Of a stretch of DNA of 64,000 nucleotides, positions 48,130-56,531 are shown in pieces. Under the pieces are notes generated by a model. The model was not told the origin of the DNA, did no database searches, and saw only the letters and a list, made by a program, of their open reading frames with translations. Both the position numbers and the translations under genes were made by a program. Position 1 is the stretch's first letter. Every line of letters begins with the position of its first letter. Source of the stretch: Paenarthrobacter nitroguajacolicus (GTDB lineage Bacteria; Actinomycetota; Actinomycetes; Actinomycetales; Micrococcaceae); contig NZ_VNFK01000004.1 in assembly GCF_007786235.1 (NCBI RefSeq), forward strand, positions 62,001 to 126,000, written 5' to 3'.

Positions 48130-48786
48130 CTACCCCACCAAATTCTCGGCAGCACCGTCCATGTGCGCGATGATCGTCTCGCGTGCTTTCGCCGCGTTTC
48201 CGGTCTCAATGGCAGCAACAATGTCGTGATGCCGGCCGACGCTCATGTTGCGCGTGGCGCGTTCCAGCCCGGCGAACATGATGGACATTCGGATGGAGCC
48301 CTCCAGGGATTCCCACGAATGGAGCAGGGTTTCGTTTCCGGACAGGCGGCAGAGCGTGCGGTGGAACTCGAGGTCGGATTCAATCCGCTCCTCCAGTGAT
48401 GACTTGGCGGCTTTGTCCATGGTGTCGACGGCGGCACGCAGCTCTGCGAGCGCGGCTTCCTTGTCCGGCATATCGCTGAGGGTCCGGGCAGCCAACGACT
48501 CCAGGACGCCTCGAACGGCGAAGATGTCCCGGATTTCCTTGACGTCCAGGTGCCGCACGGACATCCGCCCGCGCGCGCCGGCGGAGATCAGGCCTTCCTG
48601 TTCCAGCTGGCGCAGGGCTTCGCGGAGGGTGCCGCGGCTGATTTGCAGCATCTCGGAAAGCTCGGTTTCCACCAAGTGCCGCCCCGGCTCGAGTTCACCG
48701 CTGGTGATCGCGGTCCGCAGTGCTGCGAGTGCTTGTTCCCGCAGGCTCTTCTTCTCAAGTCCCAGCAGGGATGCGGTGGCGGCCAT
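48130..48786 (-). CDS. GntR-family (FadR subgroup) regulator of the sugar cluster
   Basis: A 218-residue regulator: winged HTH (about 12-80, EQALAALRTAITSGELEPGR and the ETELSEMLQISRGTLREALR stretch) and an all-helical FCD effector domain (about 90-210) with the likely metal ligands in ESDLEFHRTLCRLSGN and GRHHDIVAAIE. FadR-type regulators sense small organic or sugar acids or phosphates. It heads the leftward side of the transketolase/transport operon. An inferred operator GTTGACTGTTGACA-like site lies just upstream, and more occur before the MFS and isomerase genes, so it probably represses the whole cluster. Confidence 0.88.
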   Translation of the reverse strand: MAATASLLGLEKKSLREQALAALRTAITSGELEPGRHLVETELSEMLQISRGTLREALRQLEQEGLISAGARGRMSVRHLDVKEIRDIFAVRGVLESLAARTLSDMPDKEAALAELRAAVDTMDKAAKSSLEERIESDLEFHRTLCRLSGNETLLHSWESLEGSIRMSIMFAGLERATRNMSVGRHHDIVAAIETGNAAKARETIIAHMDGAAENLVG

Positions 48787-48828
48787 GGTGTGTCCTCAGG
48801 TTCTATGGGCGACTGCTGACAGTCCGGT

Positions 48829-48842
48829 GTTAACTGTCGATA
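48829..48842. promoter_or_regulatory. GntR operator-like site upstream of gntR
   Basis: TGTTAACTGTCGAT resembles the arm GTTGACTGTTGACA of the large dyad at 52299-52333 (11 of 14 positions in best alignment). It is 43 bases upstream of the gntR start, consistent with autoregulation. Confidence 0.45.
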
Positions 48843-48898
48843 CTACGGGCAGGAGTACGGGACGGGCAGTCATGTCCGTCCCGCACTCCCAGGAAAAC

Positions 48899-49894
48899 TC
48901 AGCCGAGTTCCGCCAACACTTTCGCCACAATCCGGTCCACGGACAGCCCGTAGCGTTCGTGCAGCGTTGGCAGTGCACCGGCGTCGAGGAATTGGTCCGG
49001 AAGCGCGATGGGAACCACGCGCTTGCCGAGACCAGCAGTCACGACGGCGGACGCAACAGTTTCGAACAGGCCGCCAACAACCGTGTGGTTCTCCAGCGTC
49101 ACGGCCAGGCGATCCGTGTTCAGCTCGGCCAGCACGGTGGCGGAGTCGAACGGCTTGATGGTGGGAGTGTGCACCACGGCCACATCCACGTTGTGCTTCG
49201 CCAACGCATCCGCCGCCTGCAGCGCACGCATGGTCATCAGGCCGGAGGATACGAAAACAACATCGTTGCCGCCACGCAGGACTTTGGCCTTACCGAGCTC
49301 AAACTTATAGTCGTACTCGTCCAGGACAGTGGGCACGTTGCCGCGCAGCAAGCGCAGGTACGTGGGTCCATCCGAGGCCGCAAGCTGCGGAACAGCCTGC
49401 TCGATGTCCACGGAGTCGCAAGGATCCACGATGGTCAGGTTGGGCATGCCGCGGAAGATGGCCATGTCCTCGGTGGCCTGGTGGCTGGGTCCGTAGCCGG
49501 TGGTCAGGCCGGGGAGTCCGCCGATGATGTTGACGTTAAGGTTGGGCTCGGCGATGTCCAGGCAGAGGAAGTCATACGCACGCCGGGCAGCGAACACCGA
49601 GTAGGTGGAGGCGAACGGGATCAGTCCGGTTTCGGCCATGCCGGCGGCGGCGCCGAAGAGGAGCTGCTCGGCCATGCCCATCTGGAAGAAGCGCTCAGGG
49701 AAGGCCTTGGCAAAGATGTGCATGTCCGTGTACTTGCCAAGGTCAGCGGTGAGTCCGACAATCCGGGAGTCCGCCTCGGCGGCTTTGACCAGCGCATGCC
49801 CGAACGGCGCGGACGTGGTCTTCTGGCCGGGATCAGCGAAGGACGCGATCATGGCGGAGGTCTTGAGTTTCGGTTTGGTGGTCACTGTGCTCAT
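48899..49894 (-). CDS. Transketolase C-terminal subunit (split type)
   Basis: A 331-residue protein equal to the pyrimidine-binding and C-terminal domains of transketolase. The Glu that activates thiamine diphosphate lies in FFQMGMAEQLLFGAAAGMAE (about 72-91), and the C-terminal domain includes TLENHTVVGGLFE. It pairs with the N-terminal subunit encoded just upstream (starts overlap, ATGA). Split transketolases of this kind act in dedicated sugar pathways, such as apulose-4-phosphate or tetrulose metabolism, rather than the pentose phosphate cycle. Exact acceptor and donor are unknown. Confidence 0.88.
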   Translation of the reverse strand: MSTVTTKPKLKTSAMIASFADPGQKTTSAPFGHALVKAAEADSRIVGLTADLGKYTDMHIFAKAFPERFFQMGMAEQLLFGAAAGMAETGLIPFASTYSVFAARRAYDFLCLDIAEPNLNVNIIGGLPGLTTGYGPSHQATEDMAIFRGMPNLTIVDPCDSVDIEQAVPQLAASDGPTYLRLLRGNVPTVLDEYDYKFELGKAKVLRGGNDVVFVSSGLMTMRALQAADALAKHNVDVAVVHTPTIKPFDSATVLAELNTDRLAVTLENHTVVGGLFETVASAVVTAGLGKRVVPIALPDQFLDAGALPTLHERYGLSVDRIVAKVLAELG

Positions 49895-50802
49895 GCTGAA
49901 GCCGTCCCTTCGTATCCTGCGGTCAGCTGTTCGCGGCAGATCTGCCACTCGTGCTCTTCGATGCGCATGAAGTGCGCTTTCTCGCGGGTTTCCAGCAGCG
50001 GCACGCCGCGGCCTACCTTGGTGTCGCAGAGAATCACCGACGGCTGTCCGGAAGCAGAGGTTCCCGCAACCGCCCTGCGGGCGGCGATGTTGTCGAACGC
50101 TGCCAGCAGCGCCCCGACGTCGTTCCCGTCCACGCGCTGCGTGTACCAGCCGAATGATTCCCATTTCTCGGTGACCGGCTCCGTGCGGAGCACGGTGTCG
50201 GTGGCGCCGTCGGCCTGGAGGGCGTTGATGTCCACCATGGCCGTCAGGTTGCCCAGCTGGTGGTGGTGCGCGCCCATGGCGGCCTCCCAGGTGGACCCCT
50301 CATCGAGTTCGCCGTCGGAGAGGAAGTTGATCACGCGGGATGCGGAGCTTTGGAGGCGAAGGCCCAGAGCCATTCCGACGGCGATGGTCAGGCCGTGGCC
50401 CAACGAACCGCCGGAGATTTCCATGCCCGGGGTGTACGTGGACATGCCGGACATCGGCAGGCGGGAATCGTCGGAACCATAGGTTTCGAGTTCGGCTACT
50501 GGAACGATTCCGGCTTCGGCCAGCGCCGCGTAGTGGCCGATTGCGTAGTGCCCGGTGGAGAGCAGGAACCGGTCGCGGCCCTCCCAGTGCGGATCGTCAG
50601 CACGGTAGCTGAGTTGGTCAGCGTAGACGGCGGCCAGCATGTCAGCGGCGCCGAGAGCCTGGCCGACGTAACCCTGGCCTTGGACCTCGCCCATGGTCAG
50701 GGCGTAGTGGCGGATGCGGTAGGCGGCGGCGCGGATGCGGTCGATGCGTTCGGGTTCGGGGGCTGCCACGGCGGCAGCCGTTTCAACGGATGAGAGAGTC
50801 AC
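49891..50802 (-). CDS. Transketolase N-terminal subunit (split type)
   Basis: A 303-residue thiamine-diphosphate-binding half of transketolase. The cofactor motif is LSDGELDEGSTWEAAMGA with AMVDINALQADG (GDG is changed to SDG; Asp and Asn that bind Mg2+ are kept). Other conserved parts are LSTGHYAIGHYAAL and GSLGHGLTIAVGMAL. GTG start at 50802 has AAGGAAT upstream. With the C-terminal subunit it forms an (alpha-beta)2 enzyme. It is transcribed with the MHS transporter and lies next to GntR, so it belongs to the inducible pathway. Confidence 0.88.
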   Translation of the reverse strand: MTLSSVETAAAVAAPEPERIDRIRAAAYRIRHYALTMGEVQGQGYVGQALGAADMLAAVYADQLSYRADDPHWEGRDRFLLSTGHYAIGHYAALAEAGIVPVAELETYGSDDSRLPMSGMSTYTPGMEISGGSLGHGLTIAVGMALGLRLQSSASRVINFLSDGELDEGSTWEAAMGAHHHQLGNLTAMVDINALQADGATDTVLRTEPVTEKWESFGWYTQRVDGNDVGALLAAFDNIAARRAVAGTSASGQPSVILCDTKVGRGVPLLETREKAHFMRIEEHEWQICREQLTAGYEGTASA

Positions 50803-50865
50803 TGGATTCCTTCCGGGGTCGGGCGCGTACCGATGGGGAGAACGCGCCCGACGTCGAGGGGTGCT

Positions 50866-52203
50866 TTAGGCGTTTACCGTCTGGGGAGTTTTGCTGGCGG
50901 CTTCTTCGGCGAGAGCTCGCTCGCGCCTGCCCCAGGTTTCACGGGTGATCAGCGCTGCCCACAGGCCGATGGCGGCGTAGACGCTGAACAGCAGGGCCGG
51001 GCCCATCCATCCCATGCTGACGAACAACAGGGTGGTGATAAAGGGGGTGAAACCGGAGACCATGGCGGAGATCTGGTAGGACAGCGACGCGCCGGAGGAG
51101 CGGGTCTTGGCCTGGAAAAGCTCCGGGAACCATGCACCTTGGGCGCCGGCCAAGGAGTTCTGGCAGACGGCGTAGGCGATGACGATGGTGGCGATGATGA
51201 GGAGGAACACTCCGGTGTTCACCAGCATGAACATCGGGATGCCGAACACCACCGCGAAGGCCGTGGACCAGATGTACACAGGGCGGCGACCAACGCGGTC
51301 CGTCAGTTTGCCCCAGAAGTATGTTGCGAAGATACCGATGCCGGCCGCGATGCAGAGCGCCACCAAGGTTTCGGTCTTGTCGGCCAGGTTGTTGGTGTGC
51401 AGGTAGGAAATCATGTACGTCACGGAAACGGCGTAGCCGGCAGTTTCGGCGATGCGGAGGCCGATGCCGCGGACGATGTTGCGCCAGTCGGTTTTGATGA
51501 CCTCGACGATGGGGGACTTCACGATGTCGCCCTTGGCCTTGACGTCCTCGAATACCGGGGACTCGGGAACCTTGGAGCGGATGATCAAGCCAACAGCCAC
51601 AAGCACGATGCTCGCGAGGAACGGCACCCGCCAGGCCCACTCACTGCCCAGGCCCACGCTGCTGAGGAAGACAAGGTTGGCGAGCAGGAGGCCAACGGGG
51701 AAACCGGCCTGCACGATGCCCGTGAACTGGCCTTTCTTCCGCCACGGTGCGTGCTCGTAGCTCATCAGGATGGCGCCTCCCCATTCAGCACCGAAAGCCA
51801 GGCCCTGGATGATGCGGACCAAAACCAGGAGCGCGGGAGCAAGGAGACCCACCTGCGAGTACGTCGGCAGGAGGCCGATGGCGAATGTTGCCAGGCCCAT
51901 GAGGATCAGCGACGCAACGAGCACCGGCTTACGGCCGAGCTTGTCGCCGAGGTGGCCACCGATGATGCCACCCAACGGACGGGCAGCGAAGCCGACGCCG
52001 AGGGTCGCGAAGGAGGCCAGGGTGCCAGTCACCGGGTCGGCGCCCGGGAAGAACGCCGTACCGAAGTACAGTGCAGCGGCGGTGCCGAAACCGATGAAAT
52101 CGTAGGTTTCGATGACTGCGCCAACGCCGGAACCGACGGCGACGCGCTTTGCTTCCTTGGTTCCATGAACCGGACCACGCATGGTCAGAGCTTCATTGCT
52201 CAT
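50866..52203 (-). CDS. MFS transporter (metabolite:H+ symporter type)
   Basis: A 445-residue MFS protein with twelve membrane segments. The loop 2-3 motif is GGHLGDKLGRKPVL, and the first helix region SGVGAVIETYDFIGFGTAAA is the mark of the MHS family (proline/betaine, shikimate, citrate and similar H+ symporters). It lies 63 bases upstream of the transketolase N-terminal gene on the same strand. It should import the substrate of the cluster, a small polar compound. ATG follows AAAGGG with good spacing. The sugar or polyol specificity is inferred from neighbours. Confidence 0.85.
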   Translation of the reverse strand: MSNEALTMRGPVHGTKEAKRVAVGSGVGAVIETYDFIGFGTAAALYFGTAFFPGADPVTGTLASFATLGVGFAARPLGGIIGGHLGDKLGRKPVLVASLILMGLATFAIGLLPTYSQVGLLAPALLVLVRIIQGLAFGAEWGGAILMSYEHAPWRKKGQFTGIVQAGFPVGLLLANLVFLSSVGLGSEWAWRVPFLASIVLVAVGLIIRSKVPESPVFEDVKAKGDIVKSPIVEVIKTDWRNIVRGIGLRIAETAGYAVSVTYMISYLHTNNLADKTETLVALCIAAGIGIFATYFWGKLTDRVGRRPVYIWSTAFAVVFGIPMFMLVNTGVFLLIIATIVIAYAVCQNSLAGAQGAWFPELFQAKTRSSGASLSYQISAMVSGFTPFITTLLFVSMGWMGPALLFSVYAAIGLWAALITRETWGRRERALAEEAASKTPQTVNA

Positions 52204-52250
52204 GAGTGTCTTTCCCTTTCAAAAGTGCGGCGCTTCTTCGGCAACCCCAC

Positions 52251-52264
52251 TGTCGACAGTCAAC
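52251..52264. promoter_or_regulatory. Additional GntR operator-like half-site
   Basis: TGTCGACAGTCAAC differs from the TGTCAACAGTCAAC arm of the large dyad at one position and lies 48 bases upstream of the MFS start. It contains its own ACTGTCGACAGT palindrome. Confidence 0.6.
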
Positions 52265-52298
52265 ATAATACGTCAACTGTGACCGAGGACACCAGCAA

Positions 52299-52333
52299 TG
52301 TCAACAGTCAACTTCGAAGGTTGACTGTTGACA
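52299..52333. promoter_or_regulatory. Large perfect dyad in divergent promoter, GntR operator
   Basis: TGTCAACAGTCAAC (52299-52312), 7-base centre, then the exact complement GTTGACTGTTGACA (52320-52333). The 14-bp arms hold two TGTTGAC-like units each, so several GntR dimers could bind. It lies between the MFS gene (start 52203) and the isomerase gene (start 52408) and so can control both arms of the pathway. Confidence 0.75.
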
Positions 52334-52407
52334 TTCAACGCCACTAACGTGGTCTCCATCACTACGGTCCCTCTCTGGCGAGGGCCCCAACTTGAGGATC
52401 AACGACG

Positions 52408-53250
52408 ATGTTTCATCAACGACTTGGCTGCTCGTCCATCAGCTTTCGCCACCAGGATCTGGCCGCAGCCCTGAACACCATGGGCCGCCTCGGCTTCGAG
52501 GAAATCGACCTCGGTGCACTCCCGGGCGTCTGCGACCATGTGCCCTACGTACTGGACGCCAAGGCCGTGGAGGCGGTTGCCGCCGTCGTCAATGACACGG
52601 GCATGCGTGTCCGCTCGGTCAACGGCGACGTCGGCGACTTGAACGCTACGCTCGACGCCGGCGCTCAGGCAGCGCGCGAACGGCACCTCGGGATGCTGCT
52701 CACCCTGGCCGCCAAGACCGGCGCGAAGGCGCTCGTCCTGCCATGCGGGGCCATCGACCATGATCCCCTGCGGAGCGTGGAAGAGGACATCGACGTCGTA
52801 GCAGCCCAACTGATCCATGCTTCCAAGCGCGCGGCGGAGTTCGGCGTCGAGCTGTGGACCGAATCCCTGCATTACTACCGGCTGTGCTGGAACACCGAAC
52901 GCGCGCAGCTGCTGGCCGACCGCCTCGCCGGTTCCGACGTCGGAATCGTCATGGACTTCAGCCACATCGTCGCGTCGGGTGGCGACCCAGTGGACTTCGT
53001 GGACCGCTTCTCCTCCCGGATAAAGCACGTCCACCTCCGGGACGCCGTGCCGGCCACAGCCAACGATCCGGGGAATATCAACCTCAGCATCGGCAACGGC
53101 CAGGCCGACTTCGGCGCCGGACTCGTGGCACTCAGGGACATGGCCTACGCCGGCCATTTCTCCCTGGAACTCGAAACCCGGGACGTCACCCACGACGAAC
53201 GCCCCGCTGCTGCAGCCAAAGCGGCCAGCTACATCTCAGACCTCATCTAA
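52408..53250 (+). CDS. TIM-barrel sugar (phosphate) isomerase/epimerase
   Basis: A 280-residue xylose-isomerase-like TIM barrel (AP_endonuc_2 fold). The four metal ligands are visible: Glu in ELWTESLHYY, Asp and His in GIVMDFSHIV, His in IKHVHLRDA, and Glu in SLELETRDV. Relatives are hydroxypyruvate isomerases, tagatose/psicose epimerases, L-erythrulose-phosphate isomerases (LerI type) and D-apiose isomerases. It is the first gene of a rightward unit isomerase-SDR-kinase-RpiB with gaps of 22, 40 and 9 bases. Family is firm; substrate is inferred to be a tetrulose or branched sugar. Confidence 0.82.
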   Translation: MFHQRLGCSSISFRHQDLAAALNTMGRLGFEEIDLGALPGVCDHVPYVLDAKAVEAVAAVVNDTGMRVRSVNGDVGDLNATLDAGAQAARERHLGMLLTLAAKTGAKALVLPCGAIDHDPLRSVEEDIDVVAAQLIHASKRAAEFGVELWTESLHYYRLCWNTERAQLLADRLAGSDVGIVMDFSHIVASGGDPVDFVDRFSSRIKHVHLRDAVPATANDPGNINLSIGNGQADFGAGLVALRDMAYAGHFSLELETRDVTHDERPAAAAKAASYISDLI

Positions 53251-53272
53251 CAACCACCATCCAAGGAGCACC

Positions 53273-54046
53273 ATGACCACCATCCAGCGCACCGCAGTCC
53301 TCACCGGAGCTACCTCCGATCGCGGCATCGGCCTCACCACCGCCCGCCGCTACGCCAACCAGGGCTGGGGCATCGTTATCCTGGACCTCGACGGGGAGAA
53401 GTCCGCCAAGGTTGCCGCCGAGATTGCCAACGAATTCAACGTTCCGGCCTTCGGCTACGAGATCGACGTCGCCAACGAAGCTTCCGTCACCGCAGCCCAG
53501 GCCGCCGTGGCTGCAGAAGTCACCGCCGGAAACCTCCCGCCCGTTGGAGCCCTGGCCAACATCGCCGGCATCACCTCCCCCGTTCCGTTCCTGGAAACCA
53601 CGCTTGAGCTGTGGCACAAGGTCATGGACGTCAACGCCACCGGCACCTACCTGGTCACCAAGGCGTTCCTCCCGGGCATGATCGCCAATGGTTGGGGCCG
53701 CATCGTCAACATGTCCTCGGTGTCCGCGCAGCGCGGCGGCGGCGTGTTCGGCAAGGTTCCCTACTCCGCAGCCAAGGCCGCCATCCTAGGCTTCACCAAG
53801 GCGCTGGCCCGCGAAATCGGTGAGACCGGCGTGACCGTCAACGCCATCACCCCCGGCGCCGTGGACACCAACATCCGCGTCGGCAGCACCGAAGAGCAGG
53901 AAGCCGCCATCAATGCCGGCATCCCCCTGGGCCGCAACGCCACCACGGAGGAAGTTGCCGCAGTGATCACGTTCCTCTCCTCCGAAGACTCCGCGTACCT
54001 CACCGGCACCACCATCGACATCAACGGCGGCAGCCACATCCACTAA
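53273..54046 (+). CDS. SDR-family polyol/sugar dehydrogenase
   Basis: A 257-residue classical SDR. The cofactor loop is TGATSDRGIG (two residues longer than usual TGxxxGIG), then the NIAGI motif, the catalytic Ser in NMSSVSAQ, and YSAAK (Tyr-Lys). It ends with YLTGTTIDINGGS, as expected for a quaternary-packing C-terminus. Close named relatives are D-threitol and erythritol dehydrogenases and glucose dehydrogenases. NAD is likely since the acidic residue in ILDLD follows strand 2. In this cluster it would oxidise an imported tetritol or sugar. Confidence 0.85.
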   Translation: MTTIQRTAVLTGATSDRGIGLTTARRYANQGWGIVILDLDGEKSAKVAAEIANEFNVPAFGYEIDVANEASVTAAQAAVAAEVTAGNLPPVGALANIAGITSPVPFLETTLELWHKVMDVNATGTYLVTKAFLPGMIANGWGRIVNMSSVSAQRGGGVFGKVPYSAAKAAILGFTKALAREIGETGVTVNAITPGAVDTNIRVGSTEEQEAAINAGIPLGRNATTEEVAAVITFLSSEDSAYLTGTTIDINGGSHIH

Positions 54047-54086
54047 GTCCCTCAGCCAGTCCGAAATCCAGAACCAGGTACCCACC

Positions 54087-55826
54087 ATGACCAGAATCTT
54101 CAACGATCCCGCCGACTTCGCTGACGAAGCCCTCGCCGGTTTCTGCGATGCCCATTCGGACCTCGTCCGCCAGGTGGAAGGCGGCGCTGTCCGTCGCAGT
54201 CGCCCGGCAACTCCGAAGGTCGCCGTCATCACCGGCGGCGGCTCAGGACACTACCCGGCTTTCGCCGGCATCATCGGGCCGGGCTTCGCTGACGGTGCCG
54301 TGGTGGGCAACATTTTCACCTCGCCGTCGTCGCAGCAGGCCTATTCCGTGGCCAAGGCCGCCAACTCCGGAGCCGGCGTCGTGTTCACCTACGGTAACTA
54401 CGCCGGCGATGTCATGAACTTCGGCATGGCCAGTGAGCGCCTGAATGCCGAGGGAATCACCACTCAAAATGTGCTGGTTACGGACGACATCGCCAGTGCC
54501 TCCCTGGAGGAGATCGAGAAGCGCCGCGGCATAGCCGGTGACTTCGTGGTCTTCAAGGTCATGGGAGCTGCTGCCGAAGCCGGGCTGGACCTTGACGCCG
54601 TGGTTCGTTTGGGGCGCAAGGCGAATGAGTTGACCCGGACCATTGGCACGGCGTTCAGCGGCTGCACCTTCCCCGGTGCCGACCAGCCATTGTTCAGCCT
54701 TCCCGAAGGACAGATGGGCCTGGGCCTTGGTATCCACGGCGAACCCGGGCTGTTCGATACCAAGCTGCCGTCCGCCGTCGAACTTGGCCAGGAACTGGTC
54801 CGGCGCGTCCTCGCCGAAACTCCGGCGGCGTCCCGGCGACTCGCTGTGATCCTCAACGGCTTGGGTTCAACCAAGCATGAGGAGCTATTCGTCCTCTGGC
54901 GGACCGTGGCTCCCCTGCTCCGCAAAGCCGGCTACACGCTGGTGATGCCCGAGGTGGGCGAGCTGGTGACCAGCCTGGACATGGCCGGCGCTTCGCTGAC
55001 GCTGACGTGGCTGGACGACGAGCTTGAGCAGTACTGGACCGCTCCGGCACTGACGCCGGCGTACCGTCGGGGTGCTGTGGGCTTTGACGTCGCTTCCTCG
55101 GACACAGCCGAAGATGCGTTGGACACCACCGCCGCTGCCGACTACTCCTCCACAGAGGCCTCCCGCGCCTACGCCCGGCAGTGCCTGAAGGCCTTGGACA
55201 CCACCGCAGCATTGTTGCGCGACTCGGAGGCGATGCTGGGCGACATGGACGCAATCGCTGGCGACGGTGACCACGGCCGCGGCATGGTCCGTGGATCCGC
55301 CGCCGCTCACGACGCGGCCGCCGTTGCTCTTGAACGCGGCGCGGGAGCCGGTTCCCTCCTTGCCGCTGCGGGCGATGCCTGGGCAGACAAGGCCGGAGGT
55401 ACGTCGGGCGTCCTGTGGGGTGCCGGGCTCCGCGCCTTTGGTGAGCGCTTGGGTGACGCAGAGACCCCGACGCCGGACGTCCTCGCAGAGTCTGTTCGCG
55501 CCTTCGCGGACCGCATCGCGAGCCTTGGAAAGGCCGAGATGGGGGACAAGACCATGATGGATGCCCTGCTTCCGTTCGCTTCCTCGTTGGAGGACCGCGT
55601 GGCTGCCGGGACTGACCTGGAGAACGCGTGGGCAGCTGCTGCGGCCGACGCCACCGCCGCCGCTGCCTCCACTGCGGAACTTCGCCCGTTGAAGGGCCGT
55701 GCCCGGCCACTGGCCGAGAAGAGCATCGGCACACCGGATCCAGGGGCGACGTCGCTCGCCATGGTGTTCGCCGCCGTCGGGCCTCATTTCACTGCAGTTC
55801 CCGTCCCCGCCGCAGCAACAAACTAG
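54087..55826 (+). CDS. Dihydroxyacetone kinase-type one-piece kinase (DhaK-DhaL)
   Basis: A 579-residue ATP-dependent Dak kinase. The DhaK domain (about 1-340) has ITGGGSGHYPAFAG and LGLGIHGEPGLFD, the His of which binds the substrate ketone covalently. The DhaL domain (about 370-579) has the Mg-ATP loop AIAGDGDHGRGM and GDKTMMDALLPF. Such fused kinases phosphorylate dihydroxyacetone, or D/L-erythrulose or D-apulose in dedicated pathways. The operon context (SDR before it, RpiB after it) argues for a tetrulose or apulose. The gene is 9 bases before the RpiB gene. Confidence 0.9.
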   Translation: MTRIFNDPADFADEALAGFCDAHSDLVRQVEGGAVRRSRPATPKVAVITGGGSGHYPAFAGIIGPGFADGAVVGNIFTSPSSQQAYSVAKAANSGAGVVFTYGNYAGDVMNFGMASERLNAEGITTQNVLVTDDIASASLEEIEKRRGIAGDFVVFKVMGAAAEAGLDLDAVVRLGRKANELTRTIGTAFSGCTFPGADQPLFSLPEGQMGLGLGIHGEPGLFDTKLPSAVELGQELVRRVLAETPAASRRLAVILNGLGSTKHEELFVLWRTVAPLLRKAGYTLVMPEVGELVTSLDMAGASLTLTWLDDELEQYWTAPALTPAYRRGAVGFDVASSDTAEDALDTTAAADYSSTEASRAYARQCLKALDTTAALLRDSEAMLGDMDAIAGDGDHGRGMVRGSAAAHDAAAVALERGAGAGSLLAAAGDAWADKAGGTSGVLWGAGLRAFGERLGDAETPTPDVLAESVRAFADRIASLGKAEMGDKTMMDALLPFASSLEDRVAAGTDLENAWAAAAADATAAAASTAELRPLKGRARPLAEKSIGTPDPGATSLAMVFAAVGPHFTAVPVPAAATN

Positions 55827-55835
55827 GAGAATTTC

Positions 55836-56294
55836 ATGCGCATTATCGTGGGCGCCGACGAAGCCGGCGTTGATTACAAAGACCGAATCATGGCCGATCT
55901 TCAGACTGACTCCCGGATTACCGAAGTGATCGACATCGGGGTGAATCGGGCAGACGAAGACTTCACCAGGCCCTACCCTTACGTGGGCATCGCTGCCGGA
56001 GAGATGATCCGCGACGGTAAGGCGGACCGGGCCATTCTCTTCTGTGGCACGGGAATCGGCGTAGCGATCGCGGCCAACAAGGTTCCGGGCATCAGGGCGA
56101 CGGCAGCCCACGACTCGTTCTCCGTGGAGCGGTCAATCCTGTCCAACGACTGCCAGGTCCTCACCATGGGCCAGCGCGTGGTGGGCGTGGAGCTCGCCCG
56201 TCGCTTGGCCAAGGAATGGATCGGCTACGCGTTCGATCCCAAGTCCGGGTCAGCCGCAAAGGTCAAGGTGCTGAGCGACTTCGAGGGCTGTTAG
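55836..56294 (+). CDS. RpiB/LacAB-family sugar phosphate isomerase
   Basis: A 152-residue RpiB protein. It starts RIIVGADEAGVDYKDRI, and the active-site Cys lies in ILFCGTGIGVAIAANK (about 69). The terminal GVELARRLAKEW is typical. RpiB members act on ribulose-5-P, allulose-6-P, or erythrulose-4-P (DerI/EryI type), interconverting ketose and aldose phosphates. After an SDR and a Dak kinase, the likely reaction is D-erythrulose 4-phosphate to D-erythrose 4-phosphate, as in the D-threitol pathway of Mycolicibacterium; the transketolase could then use the product. Good AGGAG precedes the ATG. Confidence 0.88.
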   Translation: MRIIVGADEAGVDYKDRIMADLQTDSRITEVIDIGVNRADEDFTRPYPYVGIAAGEMIRDGKADRAILFCGTGIGVAIAANKVPGIRATAAHDSFSVERSILSNDCQVLTMGQRVVGVELARRLAKEWIGYAFDPKSGSAAKVKVLSDFEGC

Positions 56295-56316
56295 GGGCAC
56301 GTATCGGTTACTCGGC

Positions 56317-56343
56317 CCTTCCCGTCCTCGACCTCCGGGAAGG
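56317..56343 (+). terminator. Weak hairpin after the sugar operon
   Basis: CCTTCCCG and CGGGAAGG form an 8-bp stem with an 11-base loop, 22 bases after the RpiB stop. No T-run follows, so termination efficiency is uncertain. Confidence 0.45.
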
Positions 56344-56531
56344 AAACCGTGGTTTAGACGGCATGAAGAACCAAAACAGGAAAATCAGGGCCAGCATGAA
56401 TTGTCGCGGTGGTATCGCGCTCCACGACTATCCGCGTCTAGCGTCGGTCACGGCCCGGCAACGCGTCGTTCGATTGGCCCGGTCCGCCCCATCAGTAGCA
56501 TTGGTCCAAATACGCCGGACCAGGAGAGCTG

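Noticed and set aside
48245..50482. A 745-codon open frame on the plus strand across gntR and both transketolase genes
   Set aside because: It runs antisense to three genes with clear motifs and has no recognisable domain, so it is a composition artefact.
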